64,000 nt of DNA from Lineus longissimus (GCF_910592395.1 NC_088324.1:622001-686000), one strand, 5' to 3'. Shown: positions 22,279 through 34,478, numbered from the stretch's first letter. Numbers and translations: made by a program. Notes: generated by a model from the letters alone, not told the origin.

Positions 22279-25200
22279 TTACTTGCCTTGAATCGGCATG
22301 GGAACATCTTCAAATAAAGCAGCTATCTCCATGGCAACCTTAGCAAGTCCAACACTACTCAGATTTGTTATTATACCAACAACCACACCACTAGGGGGCA
22401 CTGTTTGACTGCCTTCACCCTCACGTGGAAGGATAACCAAGGCACTGGAAGCACCAACAGCTCCACCTGTATGTGAGATATAGAAACGCTGCTCCTGACA
22501 ACAACCATTCGTCTTCTTCTCAGGAACAACAGCCCAGCCTAAAGCAAAGTGACCATTCTTATCCCATGAGCACTTGGCCTTCTCATTCACGTCCCAAATC
22601 TTTACTATAGTCTGCCGACTTAAATATCCTGGAAGGCCTTTTGCTTTGATTATGTCTTTTTCATGATTTACAACTAACTCCTCTGATTTATTAGACATAT
22701 GAATTCCGGTAGACAGCTCAGAAGAAAAGTTGTTTGGATGCCATTGGTAACTGTATAAAATAACATTGCCAAACTTTAACAAGTCTCCAACAGTTGAAAG
22801 TAATCCACCTCCAGCCCACTTGTAAGAGTTGTCCACGTATGGTGTATTCATTATTTTACCTTTATTGTTCCTTTCATAAAACCTGAAAAAAGACAATCAG
22901 TTCATTATTGAAAAAGTTTAATGTAGGCTTTATTCGGGAGCTTTTGGAGATAAAAGTGAAAGGAGACAATCTTGGTAATGATTGCGTGCAGCACTTGCAT
23001 ACATATCATGTATACCATGATGACAGTCTAGAGCTTCTACACGGTAAGTGCTTGAATACTGGGTCATGTGGGCAAAGGAATTGAATTCTGAGCCTCAATC
23101 AGGGGCCAGTAAGGGTTTAAAACAATGTAGAGGGTATAACTAGAAGAGGGAGCATAAAGAAATTTATAGAGGAACTTCTGTGAATTCATTCTCCTTCAAC
23201 TTTAACCCTTCATGGACATTATTTACCACCATCCTGAGCCTTGATTCAGTGGGCTGTGATGTGACCTTATACCAGAAAAAACTACAGTGAAGCCTGGTAA
23301 AGATTTTCTTCCGAAAATAGATGTAGACTGGCACCCCCAAAGGGGGAGGGGCAAGGTACGAACGACCCCCTTTTGGAAAGAAGTCATTGAAATTTTGAGA
23401 AGAACAACTTGCCTTGATCTTCCATAAATCAGCGGCTCGTTTTCATCTAGATACGTCCTCGTCATGCCAAGCTCTTTAAATAAACTACGCAGCATGTCCG
23501 GGAATTCCTTCTTAGTGGCGCCCTCTAACACAGCACTAACAAGCGTCCAAGCGTGGGTTGAGTAGAGGAACTCAGTGCCTGGAAATAAAAAGACAGTCCA
23601 GCTCATATTCATATGAACACGTCAAGCAAAACATGTGTCTCCAATGAAATGGTCCAGGGACCATGTGCTCACCTGTTGTCCAAGGACACAAAGGAGACAG
23701 ATGTACCCATGGACAACATCATCTTTGATGTGTGGGTTCAGGGGTACATTTGTAACAAGATCTGTAGCGAATACAAAACGTGCCATTATTGCCGAACGTT
23801 GATCCTGACGGTACACTTTGACCTCTGTGACCTTGAAAATACATCAAGTCAAGCATCCATATTATATAACACTTTAAATATTTCAGCCAGCTTTGACCAT
23901 TATCAGAGGAGTTATCACACTTTTTGTGTTTTCGCATAACGCCCCTGGTAGCCAAATGAGGACTGGTATTGGGCGGCAATTTGGCACATAATTTCCCCCT
24001 ACCTTAGGATTCATTTGTACAAAGTTTGGGGTCTGTAGCTAAAGCGGTAACACAACGTGCCACTATTGTCGAATGGTGGTGCCGACAACACAATTTGACC
24101 TCTGTGACCTTGAAAAATAGGTCGAATCAAAAATCTGTATGCCTTAAAAATGTCAGCGAGCTGTGACCATTATTACGGGAGACATAACACTTCTTGTGTT
24201 TTTTTCAAAAGACCCCTGTTGGCCAAACTTGAAATCATTAGGGGCTACGATTTGGTGTCCAAGTAGCGGTCACCCAGGGGTATGCGTGTACTAAGTTTAA
24301 CTTCCGTAGCTTAAGGGGTTTAGAAACATGCCCCCATGTCTAAAGCCGGATGACGCGCTTTGACAAAGGGTCACAGGTGAGCCAAAACACACTGCACAGT
24401 CTCACTCATATTGATATCAACACCTCCATCATACAATATCTCCCTGCCAAAACACACTGTACAGTCTTGCTCATGTTGATATCACCACCTCCATCATACA
24501 ATATCTCCCTGCCAAAACACACTGTACAGTCTCGCTCATATTGATATCAACACCTCCATCATACAATATCTCCCTGCCAAAACACACTGTACAGTCTCAC
24601 TCATATTGACATCAACACCTCCATCATACAATATCTCCCTGCCAAAACACACTGTACAGTCTCACTCATATTGATATCAACACCTCCATCATACAATATC
24701 TCCCTGCCAAGACACACTGTACAGTCTCGCTCATATTGATATCAACACCTCCATCATACAATATCTCCCTGCCAAGACACACTGTACAGTCTCGCTCATA
24801 TTGATATCAACACCTCCATCATACAATATCTCCCTGCCAAAACACACTCTACAGTCTCACTCATATTGATATCAACACCTCCATCATACAATATCTCCCT
24901 GCCAAAACACACTGTACAGTCTCACTCATATTGATATCAACACCTCCATCATACAATATCTCCCTGCCAAAACACACTCTACAGTCTCACTCATATTGAT
25001 ATCAACACCTCCATCATACAATATCTCCCTGCCAAAACACACTCTACAGTCTCACTCATATTGATATCAACACCTCCATCATACAATATCTCCCTGCCAA
25101 AACACACTGTACAGTCTCACTCATATTGACATCAACACCTCCATCATACAATATCTCCCTGCCAAAACACACTGTACAGTCTCACTCATATTGACATCAA

Positions 25201-28200
25201 CACCTCCATCATACAATATCTCCCTGCCAAAACACACTGTACAGTCTCGCTCATATTGATATCAACACCTCCATCATACAATATCTCCCTGCCAAAACAC
25301 ACTGTACAGTCTCGCTCATATCAACAACACTGATATTCTGAGACTCTAGGTTCTGCAAAAAGAGGGGACTAAGGTATCTCCATTGAAATACAGGGTGGAT
25401 TGAGAGGTGACATTCGTTTGGAAGTTCCTATCTCAAACCTGCTTAAACCTAGGCCGTTTTCAAGACAAAAATGGTGTGGAGTCATCTGTTGGTGCAAGGG
25501 TGATATGAAGACATCAATGGAAAGGGCCTTGCTCCGTCTTTATCATACATCCAATGAAATATTCATGGCATCATTAATTATCACATAAAAGCCGATTGTT
25601 TCAGGATTACCTTTTTATTGACCCACACTCTATAACTCAAATTGATTATCTTTTCACAAAAACCAAGGTAAACACATTTTGAGTAAGGAGCAAAGACACA
25701 TCATCATGCTACCTCAGTTCAAAGCTAGGAGTGAGGAGCAAAGACACATCATCATGCTACCTCAGTTCAAAGCTAGGAGTGAGGAGCAGACACATCATCA
25801 TGCTACCTCAGTTCAAAGCTAGGAGTGAGGAGCAAAGGCACATCATCATGCTACCTCAGTTCAAAGCTAGGAGTGAGGAGCAAAGACACATCATCATGCT
25901 ACCTCAGTTCAAAGCTAGGAGTGAGGAGCAAAGACACATCATCATGCCACCTCAGTTCAAAGCTAGGAGTGAGGAGCAAAGACACACATCATCATGCCAC
26001 CTCAGTTCAAAGCTAGGAGTGTGGAGCAAAGACACATCATCATGCTACCTCAGTACAAAGCTAGGAGTGAGGAGCAAAGACACATCATCATGCTACCTCA
26101 GTACAAAGCTAGGAGTGAGGAGCAAAGACACATCATCATGCTACCTCAGTACAAAGCTAGGAGTGAGGAGCAAAGACACATCATCATGCTACCTCAGTTC
26201 AAAGCTAGGAGTGAGGAGCAGACACATCATCATGCTACCTCAGTACAAAGCTAGGAGTGAGGAGCAAAGACACATCATCATGCTACCTCAGTACAAAGCT
26301 AGGAGTGAGGAGCAAAGACACATCATCATGCTACCTCAGTTCAAAGCTAGGAGTGAGGAGCAAAGACACATCATCATGCTACCTCAGTTCAAAGCTAGGA
26401 GTGAGGAGCAGACACATCATCATGCTACCTCAGTTCAAAGCTAGGAGTGAGGAGCAAAGACACATCATCATGCTACCTCAGTTCAAAGCTAGGAGTGAGG
26501 AGCAAAGACACATCATCATGCTACCTCAGTTCAAAGCTAGGAGTGAGGAGCAAAGACACATCATCATGCTACCTCAGTTCAAAGCTAGGAGTGAGGAGCA
26601 AAGACACATCATCATGCTACCTCAGTTCAAAGCTAGGAGTGTGGAGCAAAGACACATCATCATGCCACCTCAGTTCAAAGCTAGGAGTGAGGAGCAGACA
26701 CATCATCATGCTACCTCAGTACAAAGCTAGGAGTGAGGAGCAAAGACACATCATCATGCTACCTCAGTACAAAGCTAGGAGTGAGGAGCAAAGACACATC
26801 ATCATGCTACCTCAGTTCAAAGCTAGGAGTGAGGAGCAAAGATACATCATCATGCTACCTCAGTTCAAAGCTAGGAGTGAGGAGCAAAGACACATCATCA
26901 TGCTACCTCAGTTCAAAGCTAGGAGTGAGGAGCAAAGACACATCATCATGCTACCTCAGTTCAAAGCTAGGAGTGAGGAGCAAAGATACATCATCATGCT
27001 ACCTCAGTTCAAAGCTAGGAGTGAGGAGCAAAAACATTGCACTGCAAAAACTTTGTATTATTTTTCCTCTCACCTGGCTTATGTATCAACTCATCATCTT
27101 TAAAGATCATCAAGGCATCCTTCACACTCGCATATTTCTCCTTCAGATTATACTCCTTTATCTTTAACTCATTCTCGTTCTTGACCAACTTCTTGCCTTC
27201 TTTCTTCTCTCGTTCCTTTTCTTGCTTCTTCTTCTGAATCTCTTCAGTCGTCTCATAGTGTCTGATCCCGCTCACGTGTGACAATAGATGACGCGTTGTT
27301 ATGGTAACCTGATACATGATGGAGACAATTTTACAGGGTGTGCCAACATAGTTGATAAACATGCCAAATAATCACTGAAAGAAAACTTAATGATCGTATC
27401 AAAATGATGTGATGAAAACATGGTGGTCAACGTAGACCACCGATCTCGATGGCCTAGTGGTCAAACTCTTGGCCGTTTGATATTAGAGTCTTTCAGCAAC
27501 ATCTAATCTCCTACCCATATAACGTATCCCTATCAATAGCCTGTCACCTTGAGATGGAGTGAATGCCCTTGCCTCGTGAATCAAACAATGCATATATCTG
27601 ATCAATCGACGGGTGAACCGGATGTTATAGATGGATATCGTTAAAGATGACATCATTACCGTTGGCTCCGTTACTCGTATCTCAAGAGGGCATCACGTGT
27701 CATAACAATATCAACTTCCACGATCATTGTTGGTTTCACTTGGATACGAGGAGTTTTTCTCGCCTATCTCGGGACTTACATGACATTTTAGAATAAAACT
27801 TGGGTACGATTTTGTTACAATGACAGTCGTACATCTTCGGTTAAAAGCAACATTATGTTATCGAGAGAAATCTCACCAGAACGATGGTTTGTCGCCACTT
27901 TTCTTCATGAAAACCATGTTGAAGAGATACGAGAGTGCGCGCGCATGATGTTTACAAATTCGCTGTGACGCCAGCAGATATCCATCTATTATTGGCCGAT
28001 ATATGACATGTCATTTTGAATACGGACAAAGCCTTTTTGAGCTGATGTTTTGTGGGTTGTCCCAGATCATTTCTAGCATTATCCTGCAAGTAACTGGTTA
28101 CCTTTTCCCCCTCAAAGGTTTTCTCTGGAAATTCCTTCACATATTCTTGAACCGGTTTATCAATATCAAGTTGATTGTTCTCCATCAGCTTGGCAACTAT

Positions 28201-31200
28201 CGTCATGGTGATAACCTTGGAGATGCTGGCTATCCTCATGACTGTCTCCGAGTTGCAGTGGACACGATTCTCAACATCAGAATAGCCCGATCCTTCTTTC
28301 CAGACATGCTCACCATCAACACACACACCAACCACAATTCCTGGGGCACCAACCTCATCCTGAAAGAATACGATTCATTATTCAAATGTGCGGGATCAAG
28401 GGCTCAATATCAGGCTCTTAGAACCTAGATGGTCATGACATATATACAGAACTATTTTACCAATAATCTGTCCAAATGATACGACCAGACACTTCTTCCA
28501 GCAGGAGATTTTCTACTTCCACACAAGCAAATCAGTCATCAATTGGCACAGTTAAAAACACATCGTGGAGATTCCACTTCCATACCCGGGTGGACATAAC
28601 ACTCAATTCAATCAATCAAGGAGATTCGTAGGTAAAAAACTTCCTTGTTCCAATTCAATTCACTCATTCTCAACTTGTTCACCCTCAACAACAAAGACCC
28701 ACAGATACCTCTGCATTGGAGAGTGCCCTGTATTAATCATTTGCATGGAATAAGTGTTCACTTCAATCAACATCAAACAGCTCTCTATGGCAAAGCTCAT
28801 CATTGTTCAAGTAACGGACATCGCTTGCCACATAATGGTGTTTTTTTAACCATTCATCACAGACACAAACAACACCACGTGACCATCTGTTACTTCGCCA
28901 TGTGCTCTTCTAAACTTAGCATATGCTGCCTCCTTGAAAAACTCTTGATCTAGCCACACCCACGCACCCTACCTCCGATCTGAGACACCATGTGACTCAA
29001 AACCTTTAGTCTGAGACACCAAGCACCATACCTCCGATTTGAGACACCATGTGACTCAAAACCTTTAGTCTGAGACACCAAGCACCATACCTCCGATTTG
29101 AGACACCATGTGACTCAAAACCTTTAGTCTGAGACACCAAGCACCCTACCTCCGATCTGAGACACCATGTGACTCAAAACCTTTAGTCTGAGACACCAAG
29201 CACCATACCTCCGATCTGAGACACCATGTGACTCAAAACCTTTAGTCTGAGACACCAAGCACCATACCTCTGATTTGAGACACAATGTGACTCAAAACCT
29301 TCAGTCTGAGACACCTCACACCCTACCTCCGATCTGAGACACAATGTGACTCAAAACCTTCAGTCTGAGACACCTCACACCCTACCTCCGATTTGAGACA
29401 CCATGTGATCCAATACTTCCGATCTGAGACACAATGCACCCCACCTCTGCTCTGGTGTGAGACACCATGTGATCCAATACTTCCGATCTGAGACACAATG
29501 CACCCCACCTCTGATCTGGTGTGAGACACCATGTGATCCAATACTTCCGATTTGAGACACCATGCACCCCACCTCTGATCTGAGACATCATGGGATCCAA
29601 AACCTCTCATCGGAGGTACAACATGCCGCACCCTACCTCAGATATGAGCCACCATTAATTGGGCCTAAAACCTCCGATTTGAGACACCATGCACCCTACC
29701 TAAATCGAATCCGTTTCAAAGCACTTCACCACCCCATTTAAGAATCGAACCCTTGACTTGCCCAAAGCCCTTCACCACCCGACTGAAGAGTAAATTTGAG
29801 GAATGGAATCCATGACCAATCAAAGCACTATGTACCCCAGGTGCCAAGTGTCTACATATAAATTTTGAAGAATCTTTGACAAGTGTTAATGTACCACCTT
29901 CAGCAAAATTTTAGAGTTTGACCTTTCTGACCTTGGAAACTAGGTAATAGGTTAAAATAGTGTGACGTCACAAGGCTAGCCAATCAGCCCATTGTTTGTC
30001 AACCAATCATTTTCGCAATAAGCACCTCGCACTTCGTCCCTTTTGGAGACCAGGTATTGGTCTGAGTCGGTCTTTACCCCTGACAGCAATATGTGTGGAG
30101 TCGACCAATAAAGATTAGATAAAACACAAGTAACATCAAATTTCTCAACAGTGTTATTTCATTGTTCTGTTGTTTGATAATTTGGATGGATGAGGAAATG
30201 AATCTTGATGCTCTTTTTTCTTCACAGCAATGCGAGGTTTTTATACAAAATGGCGCTGTTGATACCAGCGGTTTACACATGTTACACAATCGTGCAACAT
30301 TGACATTTTCGCTAGGATATAATCTCCTAATGTGTTACCCATCTGTCAGGAGTTAGCCGTCTTCTAAATCAAGTTTGCTTTGAAACGGTCTCCAAATAGA
30401 CCGTATGCGAAATAAATTTTGTCCATTTGAAAAGACCTTTTCACAGGCAACGTAAGTTTACCTCAACATGAAAGTCATGTTTTAAATCAAATCACCACCA
30501 AAAGCATTCAAAATATCATGAACATTGGAAGACATGGACAATGATTCAAGTAAATTGCTTGAATAAGTTTGTATATTTTTACTTTTTGCCATGGTAAACA
30601 AACGTTGCCTGTGAAAAGGGTTGTTTCAAAATGGCCAAAGTTTGTTTTTGCAGGCCGTCTATTCACCTGGGATTTTAACCAATCATTCATCAATCTATCG
30701 GTTTGGCTTCATAGTTCCACCTATCATAAAACCCAGTGTTTTTTCAAGACCTGTGTCTTCGCCGTGTGTCAAAAAACCTGGGGCGCACTTACACCTATCA
30801 GTTGTGTTAGATAATGGTTAATAGCCCCGGCGACAGGTGCGCTGTAAGTAGGGAGCTCTCCTCTGTTTCTTTCCCGTTATAGGTGAATTTCACATGCGCA
30901 ATACCGAGGCGACTACACCGCGCCATCTGTCGCCGGATCTTAGAACTTGCAATTGCCGTGTCTACTCAGATTCGACCTATCAAAAACCGTGTTGAACACG
31001 GGTCTAAATTAGCCCCCGATTAGCCCCATCGAGCTCGATGGGGCTAATAGACACGGGGATTTGACACACGGGTCTATTAAGACACGGCAATTCATAGGTG
31101 TAAGCGCAAAAGACACGGGGATTTGATAGGTGGAAGTACGACTTATGTTTTTCACCAACCGCTAAGGGTAGGCTACAAGTTTGTTAACATGGTAGTGTTT

Positions 31201-32073
31201 TAAAAGCAATTCATATTATGGTTTAAGCGCATGCACTCTGTGTTTATTATCTATTCCATACGAATAGTGAATTTGGCAGTAATGGCCGATGCTGAGTTAA
31301 AGATTCATGCACTTGATTGGGAACAACGTTTAGGGCCTACGAGGACATTGCATTACGTCACGTCACAGCAAAATAAGACCGTTAGAGCTGCAATGCATCG
31401 TGACGTGACGACGGCCAACACTATGTAAACGTTGTTCCCAATCAAGTACATGAATCTATAGTTAAGATGAAAAAGGAAACCTTCTCTGAAGTATTTTTCT
31501 TTTATCGTCTTAAGTTTTGAGACTACCATGGCCTGACTTAGAGTAGACCACATTCAAAAGCCGGTTAGCAGTCAGATACAAGTAGGCAAATACAAGTGCT
31601 TGCAAATACAAGTGCATGCACTGTCATGTCAGAATGATCCACTGTCAAGATTTGCTGTTACCGACTGGCCGACTTTCTAATGTGGTATATTAGTAGAGAA
31701 CGACAGGTGACTCACCGGTGTCGAGGTCTCCCTAGGCCCTATGGAATCATTGACATTATCATACCTTCACTCTTTGGATAATGTCTCTACTCTCTTGTAT
31801 TGCATTTTCAAGTGTTCTCCTCTTCCGTGAGACGTTCACCTGGTCCCCCTGTCCCAACACTGTATCTTTGCGCAGCCAGGCAAAAGCCCCAACACAACCA
31901 CACAGCACAAGAGGTGCAGAAATGTACACCAGTGAATTCCACTTCCAGGATCGGAACTTTTGACCTCCATTATTTTCACAATAAGCCCTTTTTGGGAAGA
32001 TTTTGGCACACTGAACTCTTGGAAATAATAGAACCTTTGATGCAGATCGTAATGATATAAAATTCCAGTGCAT
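22279..32073 (-). CDS. LACTB: Serine beta-lactamase-like protein LACTB, five exons, complete
   Basis: Coding exons 31765-32073, 28102-28359, 27074-27308, 23413-23578 and 22279-22882 (1572 nt, 523 aa; human 547). Phases join as 0, 0, 1, 2. Exon 1 gives a basic N-terminus and one hydrophobic segment (SLVYISAPLVLCGCVGAFAW), fitting mitochondrial import and intermembrane-space anchoring as known for LACTB. Exon 2 has GAPGIVVGVCVDG and the class-C catalytic SxxK (S148-I-S-K151). Exon 3 has SHVSGIRHYE and the Lys/Glu-rich insert found in animal LACTB. Exon 4 has FLYST (Y273, the YxN-equivalent). Exon 5 has NTPYVDNSYKWAGGG and HTGG at 460-463 (KTG-equivalent). All catalytic elements are intact. LACTB is a filament-forming serine protease-like enzyme linked to mitochondrial lipid metabolism. 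Intron 4 has a GC donor; introns 1 and 3 carry large repeat arrays. Confidence 0.95.
22883..23412 (-). other. LACTB intron 4 with GC-AG boundaries
   Basis: Exon 4 ends AGATCAAG at 23413 and the intron starts GCAAGT; it ends TTTTTCAG before 22882. The conserved reading (IYGRSR then FYERNN) requires this GC donor; the nearest GT would shift the frame into a stop. Confidence 0.8.
23735..24375. repeat. Dispersed repeat with two ~285-bp internal units (LACTB intron 3)
   Basis: TTTGACCTCTGTGACCTTGAAA occurs in two successive, diverged units (near 23817 and 24088). Each is followed by AGC[CG]AGCTKTGACCATTAT-like sequence and ACACTT(T/C)TTGTGTTTT. The word is the reverse complement of one in the 39051-40165 repeat, so this is probably a related element in opposite orientation. 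Confidence 0.6.
24376..25326. repeat. 65-bp minisatellite, ~14.6 copies (LACTB intron 3)
   Basis: Unit TGCCAAAACACACTGTACAG, TCTCACTCATATTGATATCA, ACACCTCCATCATACAATAT, CTCCC. Copies differ at a few positions (G/C at CTGTAC/CTCTAC, A/G at CTCACTC/CTCGCTC). Entirely intronic. Confidence 0.96.
25685..27035. repeat. 48-bp minisatellite, ~28 copies (LACTB intron 3)
   Basis: Unit GAGGAGCAAAGACACATCAT, CATGCTACCTCAGTTCAAAG, CTAGGAGT. Variants are GTTC/GTAC in the middle and a 2-bp loss (GAGCAGACAC) that shifts frame at several units. It stays open for up to 237 codons on the plus strand, but lies inside the LACTB intron. It ends 39 bp from exon 3. Confidence 0.96.
28950..29700. repeat. 59-bp minisatellite with diverged 3' part (LACTB intron 1)
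   Basis: GAGACACCATGTGACTCAAA recurs at 28982, 29041, 29100, 29159, 29218, 29277 and 29336, a 59-bp step. From ~29395 a variant unit (CATGTGATCCAATACTTCCG) of about 60-70 bp takes over. Each unit contains two or more GAGACACCA words, so the 59-mer is itself an old duplication. Confidence 0.92.
30413..30645. mobile_element. Foldback element (LACTB intron 1)
   Basis: CCTTTTCACAGGCAACGTAA at ~30437 is inverted at 30598-30618 (AACGTTGCCTGTGAAAAGG). Similarity continues outward through CCATTTGAAAAG against GTTTCAAAATGG. Arms are ~60 bp and the spacer ~120 bp. No coding frame. Confidence 0.7.
30709..31147 (+). mobile_element. Palindromic MITE, copy 2 (LACTB intron 1)
   Basis: Same structure and orientation as 21636-22070, including the perfect 28-bp palindrome (31020-31047). 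It differs mainly around 30870-30900, where a 20-odd-base replacement occurs. Its right end, TGATAGGTGGAAGTACGACT, is the better inverse match to the left end of copy 1. Confidence 0.85.
31298..31460. mobile_element. Short inverted-repeat element, ~160 bp (LACTB intron 1)
   Basis: GATTCATGCACTTGATTGGG and AACAACGTTT on the left are inverted at 31425-31457 (AAACGTTGTTCCCAATCAAG, TACATGAATC), ~30-bp arms with two mismatches. An inner ACGTCACGTCAC / GTGACGTGACG pair adds to the stem. Confidence 0.75.
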
Positions 32074-32324
32074 TTTATTTCATAAAGTATGTTTTGATTC
32101 TAAATTTCTTGCTATTTTATCAAATCCAGAATCAGCTGATGTAATAAACGTCACCAGATCGTGTGTTGTTTCAAAGATTGATGATGTAAACTACGTCATC
32201 GTACTTGTGGTTGACCTAAATTTTTAGCAGTCTCCAAGCGTCGTCAACGGTGACTATAGCCGTCTAGTCTCACTCGATCTACTGTCTCTGCCACAGTTGG
32301 TTACCAAGCCGCTTTGAACAATGG

Positions 32325-32635
32325 GAACAATCGACGGCTATTCGAACCGCCACGGTGCATGGGGCCATTGTTTCCGGTCTTATTCGCACCGTCAGAAACA
32401 CCATTACGGTGAAAGGTACCGTATCGTGATGGTGCGAATAATACGGAGTGAATAAATAGATCGCACCGTGGTGACATGGGTGATGGTGGGTAAGGAAAGT
32501 AGGCCTAATTCATGATTGAGGTGGTGTTTGTTTGTGACGAGTGTTGGAAGTGCCTTTACTCCTGGCTCCGGTGTAGGGTCCTTGACTTCCAGCCAGGCCA
32601 GCCGGCCCTGTCACGGTGCGAATAGCCACGGCCTT
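32325..32635. repeat. Inverted-repeat segment upstream of LACTB
   Basis: GACGGCTATTCGAACCGCCA near 32331 and CACGGTGCGAATAGCCACGG near 32613 are imperfect inverses, with further GGTGCGAATA words between them. Probably a foldback element about 250 bp 5' of the LACTB start. Confidence 0.45.
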
Positions 32636-32894
32636 TCCAATTTCACCAGTTTTATCTATGTACTATGAGCCGTACTGTGGACCATCCTGTGGACGGGTAC
32701 TAATTTCCTTGTGGACGGGCATTCCAATTTGGGAAGTGGTGTCAGTGATTTCCTGCGGCTTACTGGACTTTGCGCAATATTTCGCCAAAAAAAAGTACTC
32801 TACGCAACGGTCCCTAGGTGACTTTTCCTATTCATAATACACAGCCTGTCCATCCTAGATCGTGGTTACATGGCAAGGAGGATACCGCGGTGAC

Positions 32895-33037
32895 TGTAAG
32901 ATATAACGCAACGAAGTGATTCGTGTGATAGTTACTGTATTACTGAAGACTACAAATAGGTAACAAACTCACCAGCTACACATTCATACATATTCATGAA
33001 ACCACTCGGCATTCCTCGTCAGGTAGCATACATTACA
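32895..33037 (-). repeat. Gypsy 3' LTR (element reads on minus strand)
   Basis: 143 bp, bounded by TGTAA and TTACA, identical by eye to 37294-37436. The adjacent inner bases 33038-33048 read AGAAGGAAAGA on the minus strand, a polypurine tract for plus-strand priming. Confidence 0.97.
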
Positions 33038-33235
33038 TCTTTCCTTCTAAAGTGTTCTTTTACCAATGAAGCACTGACTAATACATAAACTCCTAACCTA
33101 AATCTAAGTATAACTCACAAACCAAATAAAATGGAACTTCCACGAATTTGCATAACATGCCAGATGCCTGTACCGGCACACAAGTGTTTGTTTATGATAA
33201 TTATAAGAAGTGTTTATGTTTCATGGCTGGTCTTG

Positions 33236-34405
33236 CTAGAGATCTAGTTTATCAGGTGGCTTGCTTGTTCGCCCACTCCTTGTAACATATCCCGGGGTGT
33301 TGTTTATGGTTGGAATGGGCTCAGCAACTGCAGCCTGTGGGGCCACGTTGACATCAGTGTGATCATTCGCAGGCGCATGAGGCGGGTCCCCAGACGTATA
33401 CATTACACGTGGGCGAGTCCCTTCGTTGGGAATGTTATTTTCGCGGGTTTGAAACATGTGACGGCGGTTACGTCTGAACGATTTACCCTCGGGGGTTTGA
33501 ATGTTATAGCTCCTCGGCACATCAGGCAGTTTGTCTTGCACCGTCCCATATTTCCACTGTCCTCTCAAGGTCCTGAAACGAACTGCATCTCCAGGATGGA
33601 TGTCAGCATTTGTGCTATTACTAACACGCTTGTCATAATACTGTTTCTGGCGGTTTTGACGGTCTGTGAGCTTCTCATGAGCGTTATCTACCACTTTTGG
33701 TTTCAAGAGATTGGGGAGAATTGGCAATTTCGAATTCAATCGGCGTGACATTAACAGTTGCGCCGGAGATTGTCCAACCCCGTCGAGTGGTGTGTTGCGG
33801 AAATTAAGTAACGCTATGCTGGGATCATCGCATGATTGTTCGCATTTCTTGAAGATGTCCTTTATTGACTGAATAGCGCGTTCAACCTGTCCATTAGACT
33901 GGGGGTAACCAGGGCTGCTGGTGGTATGGCGGAATCCCCAGGCCTTGGAGAAATCGGAGAACTCGCGGCTTGAAAATTGAGGCCCATTATCGCTGATGAC
34001 GTCATTAGGGATGCCAAATCTGCTGAACGATGCTTTGAGAGCCGTAATAACAGACTGGCTTGTCAGTGTGGGAAGAATGCACACTTCCGGAAACTTAGAG
34101 AAGTAATCCACAGTCAGCAAATATTCCTTGCTCCGATATTCAAACATATCAGTTGCGACTTTACTCCACGGGAGGTCTGGAATGTCATGTGGTATCATAG
34201 GTTCAGCCGGTTGGGATTTCCTCGCTGTCTGGCAGGCGGTACAGCGTGATACGGTATCCTCAATTTGTTGACCCATTCCGGGCCAGAACAGAATGTCTCG
34301 GGCCAATTGTTTTGATTTAACGATGCCCATATGAGTTTCATGAATTCGTTTGAGCAAGTTTGCGCGCAATGTCTCTGGTACTACGAGACGATCGCCTTTG
34401 AGCAA
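33236..34405 (-). CDS. Gypsy integrase region (3' part of pol)
   Basis: 389 codons in a frame different from the upstream gag-pol frame. An HHCC zinc finger (HETHMG ... CTACQ) precedes the DDE core: D in TDMFEY, D in SDNGPQF, E in NGQVERAIQ. The C-terminal part has FRNTPLDGVGQSPAQLLM and a GDAVRFR segment; no chromodomain is recognised. Integrates the cDNA into the host genome. The coding frame is separated from RNase H by a frame change near 34480, so the polyprotein is interrupted here, unless frameshifting is programmed or the base is a sequence error. Confidence 0.93.
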   Translation of the reverse strand: MLKGDRLVVPETLRANLLKRIHETHMGIVKSKQLARDILFWPGMGQQIEDTVSRCTACQTARKSQPAEPMIPHDIPDLPWSKVATDMFEYRSKEYLLTVDYFSKFPEVCILPTLTSQSVITALKASFSRFGIPNDVISDNGPQFSSREFSDFSKAWGFRHTTSSPGYPQSNGQVERAIQSIKDIFKKCEQSCDDPSIALLNFRNTPLDGVGQSPAQLLMSRRLNSKLPILPNLLKPKVVDNAHEKLTDRQNRQKQYYDKRVSNSTNADIHPGDAVRFRTLRGQWKYGTVQDKLPDVPRSYNIQTPEGKSFRRNRRHMFQTRENNIPNEGTRPRVMYTSGDPPHAPANDHTDVNVAPQAAVAEPIPTINNTPGYVTRSGRTSKPPDKLDL

Positions 34406-34478
34406 CAGGTTGTCCGCTAATGTGATTTCGTCGCGATACGGGAAGTATGGAGTTAGTTCAAGTGGTACATCCTGTTTG

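Noticed and set aside
22101-22343. 80-codon plus-strand frame overlapping the LACTB end
   Set aside because: Antisense to the LACTB last exon and 3' UTR, with no independent support.
24376-25326. CRISPR-like array
   Set aside because: Units are contiguous 65-bp tandem repeats without unique spacers, in an animal intron.
25731-27167. Plus-strand frames of up to 237 codons with a 16-residue repeat
   Set aside because: Lie inside a LACTB intron and are interrupted by 2-bp unit variants; a repeat artefact.
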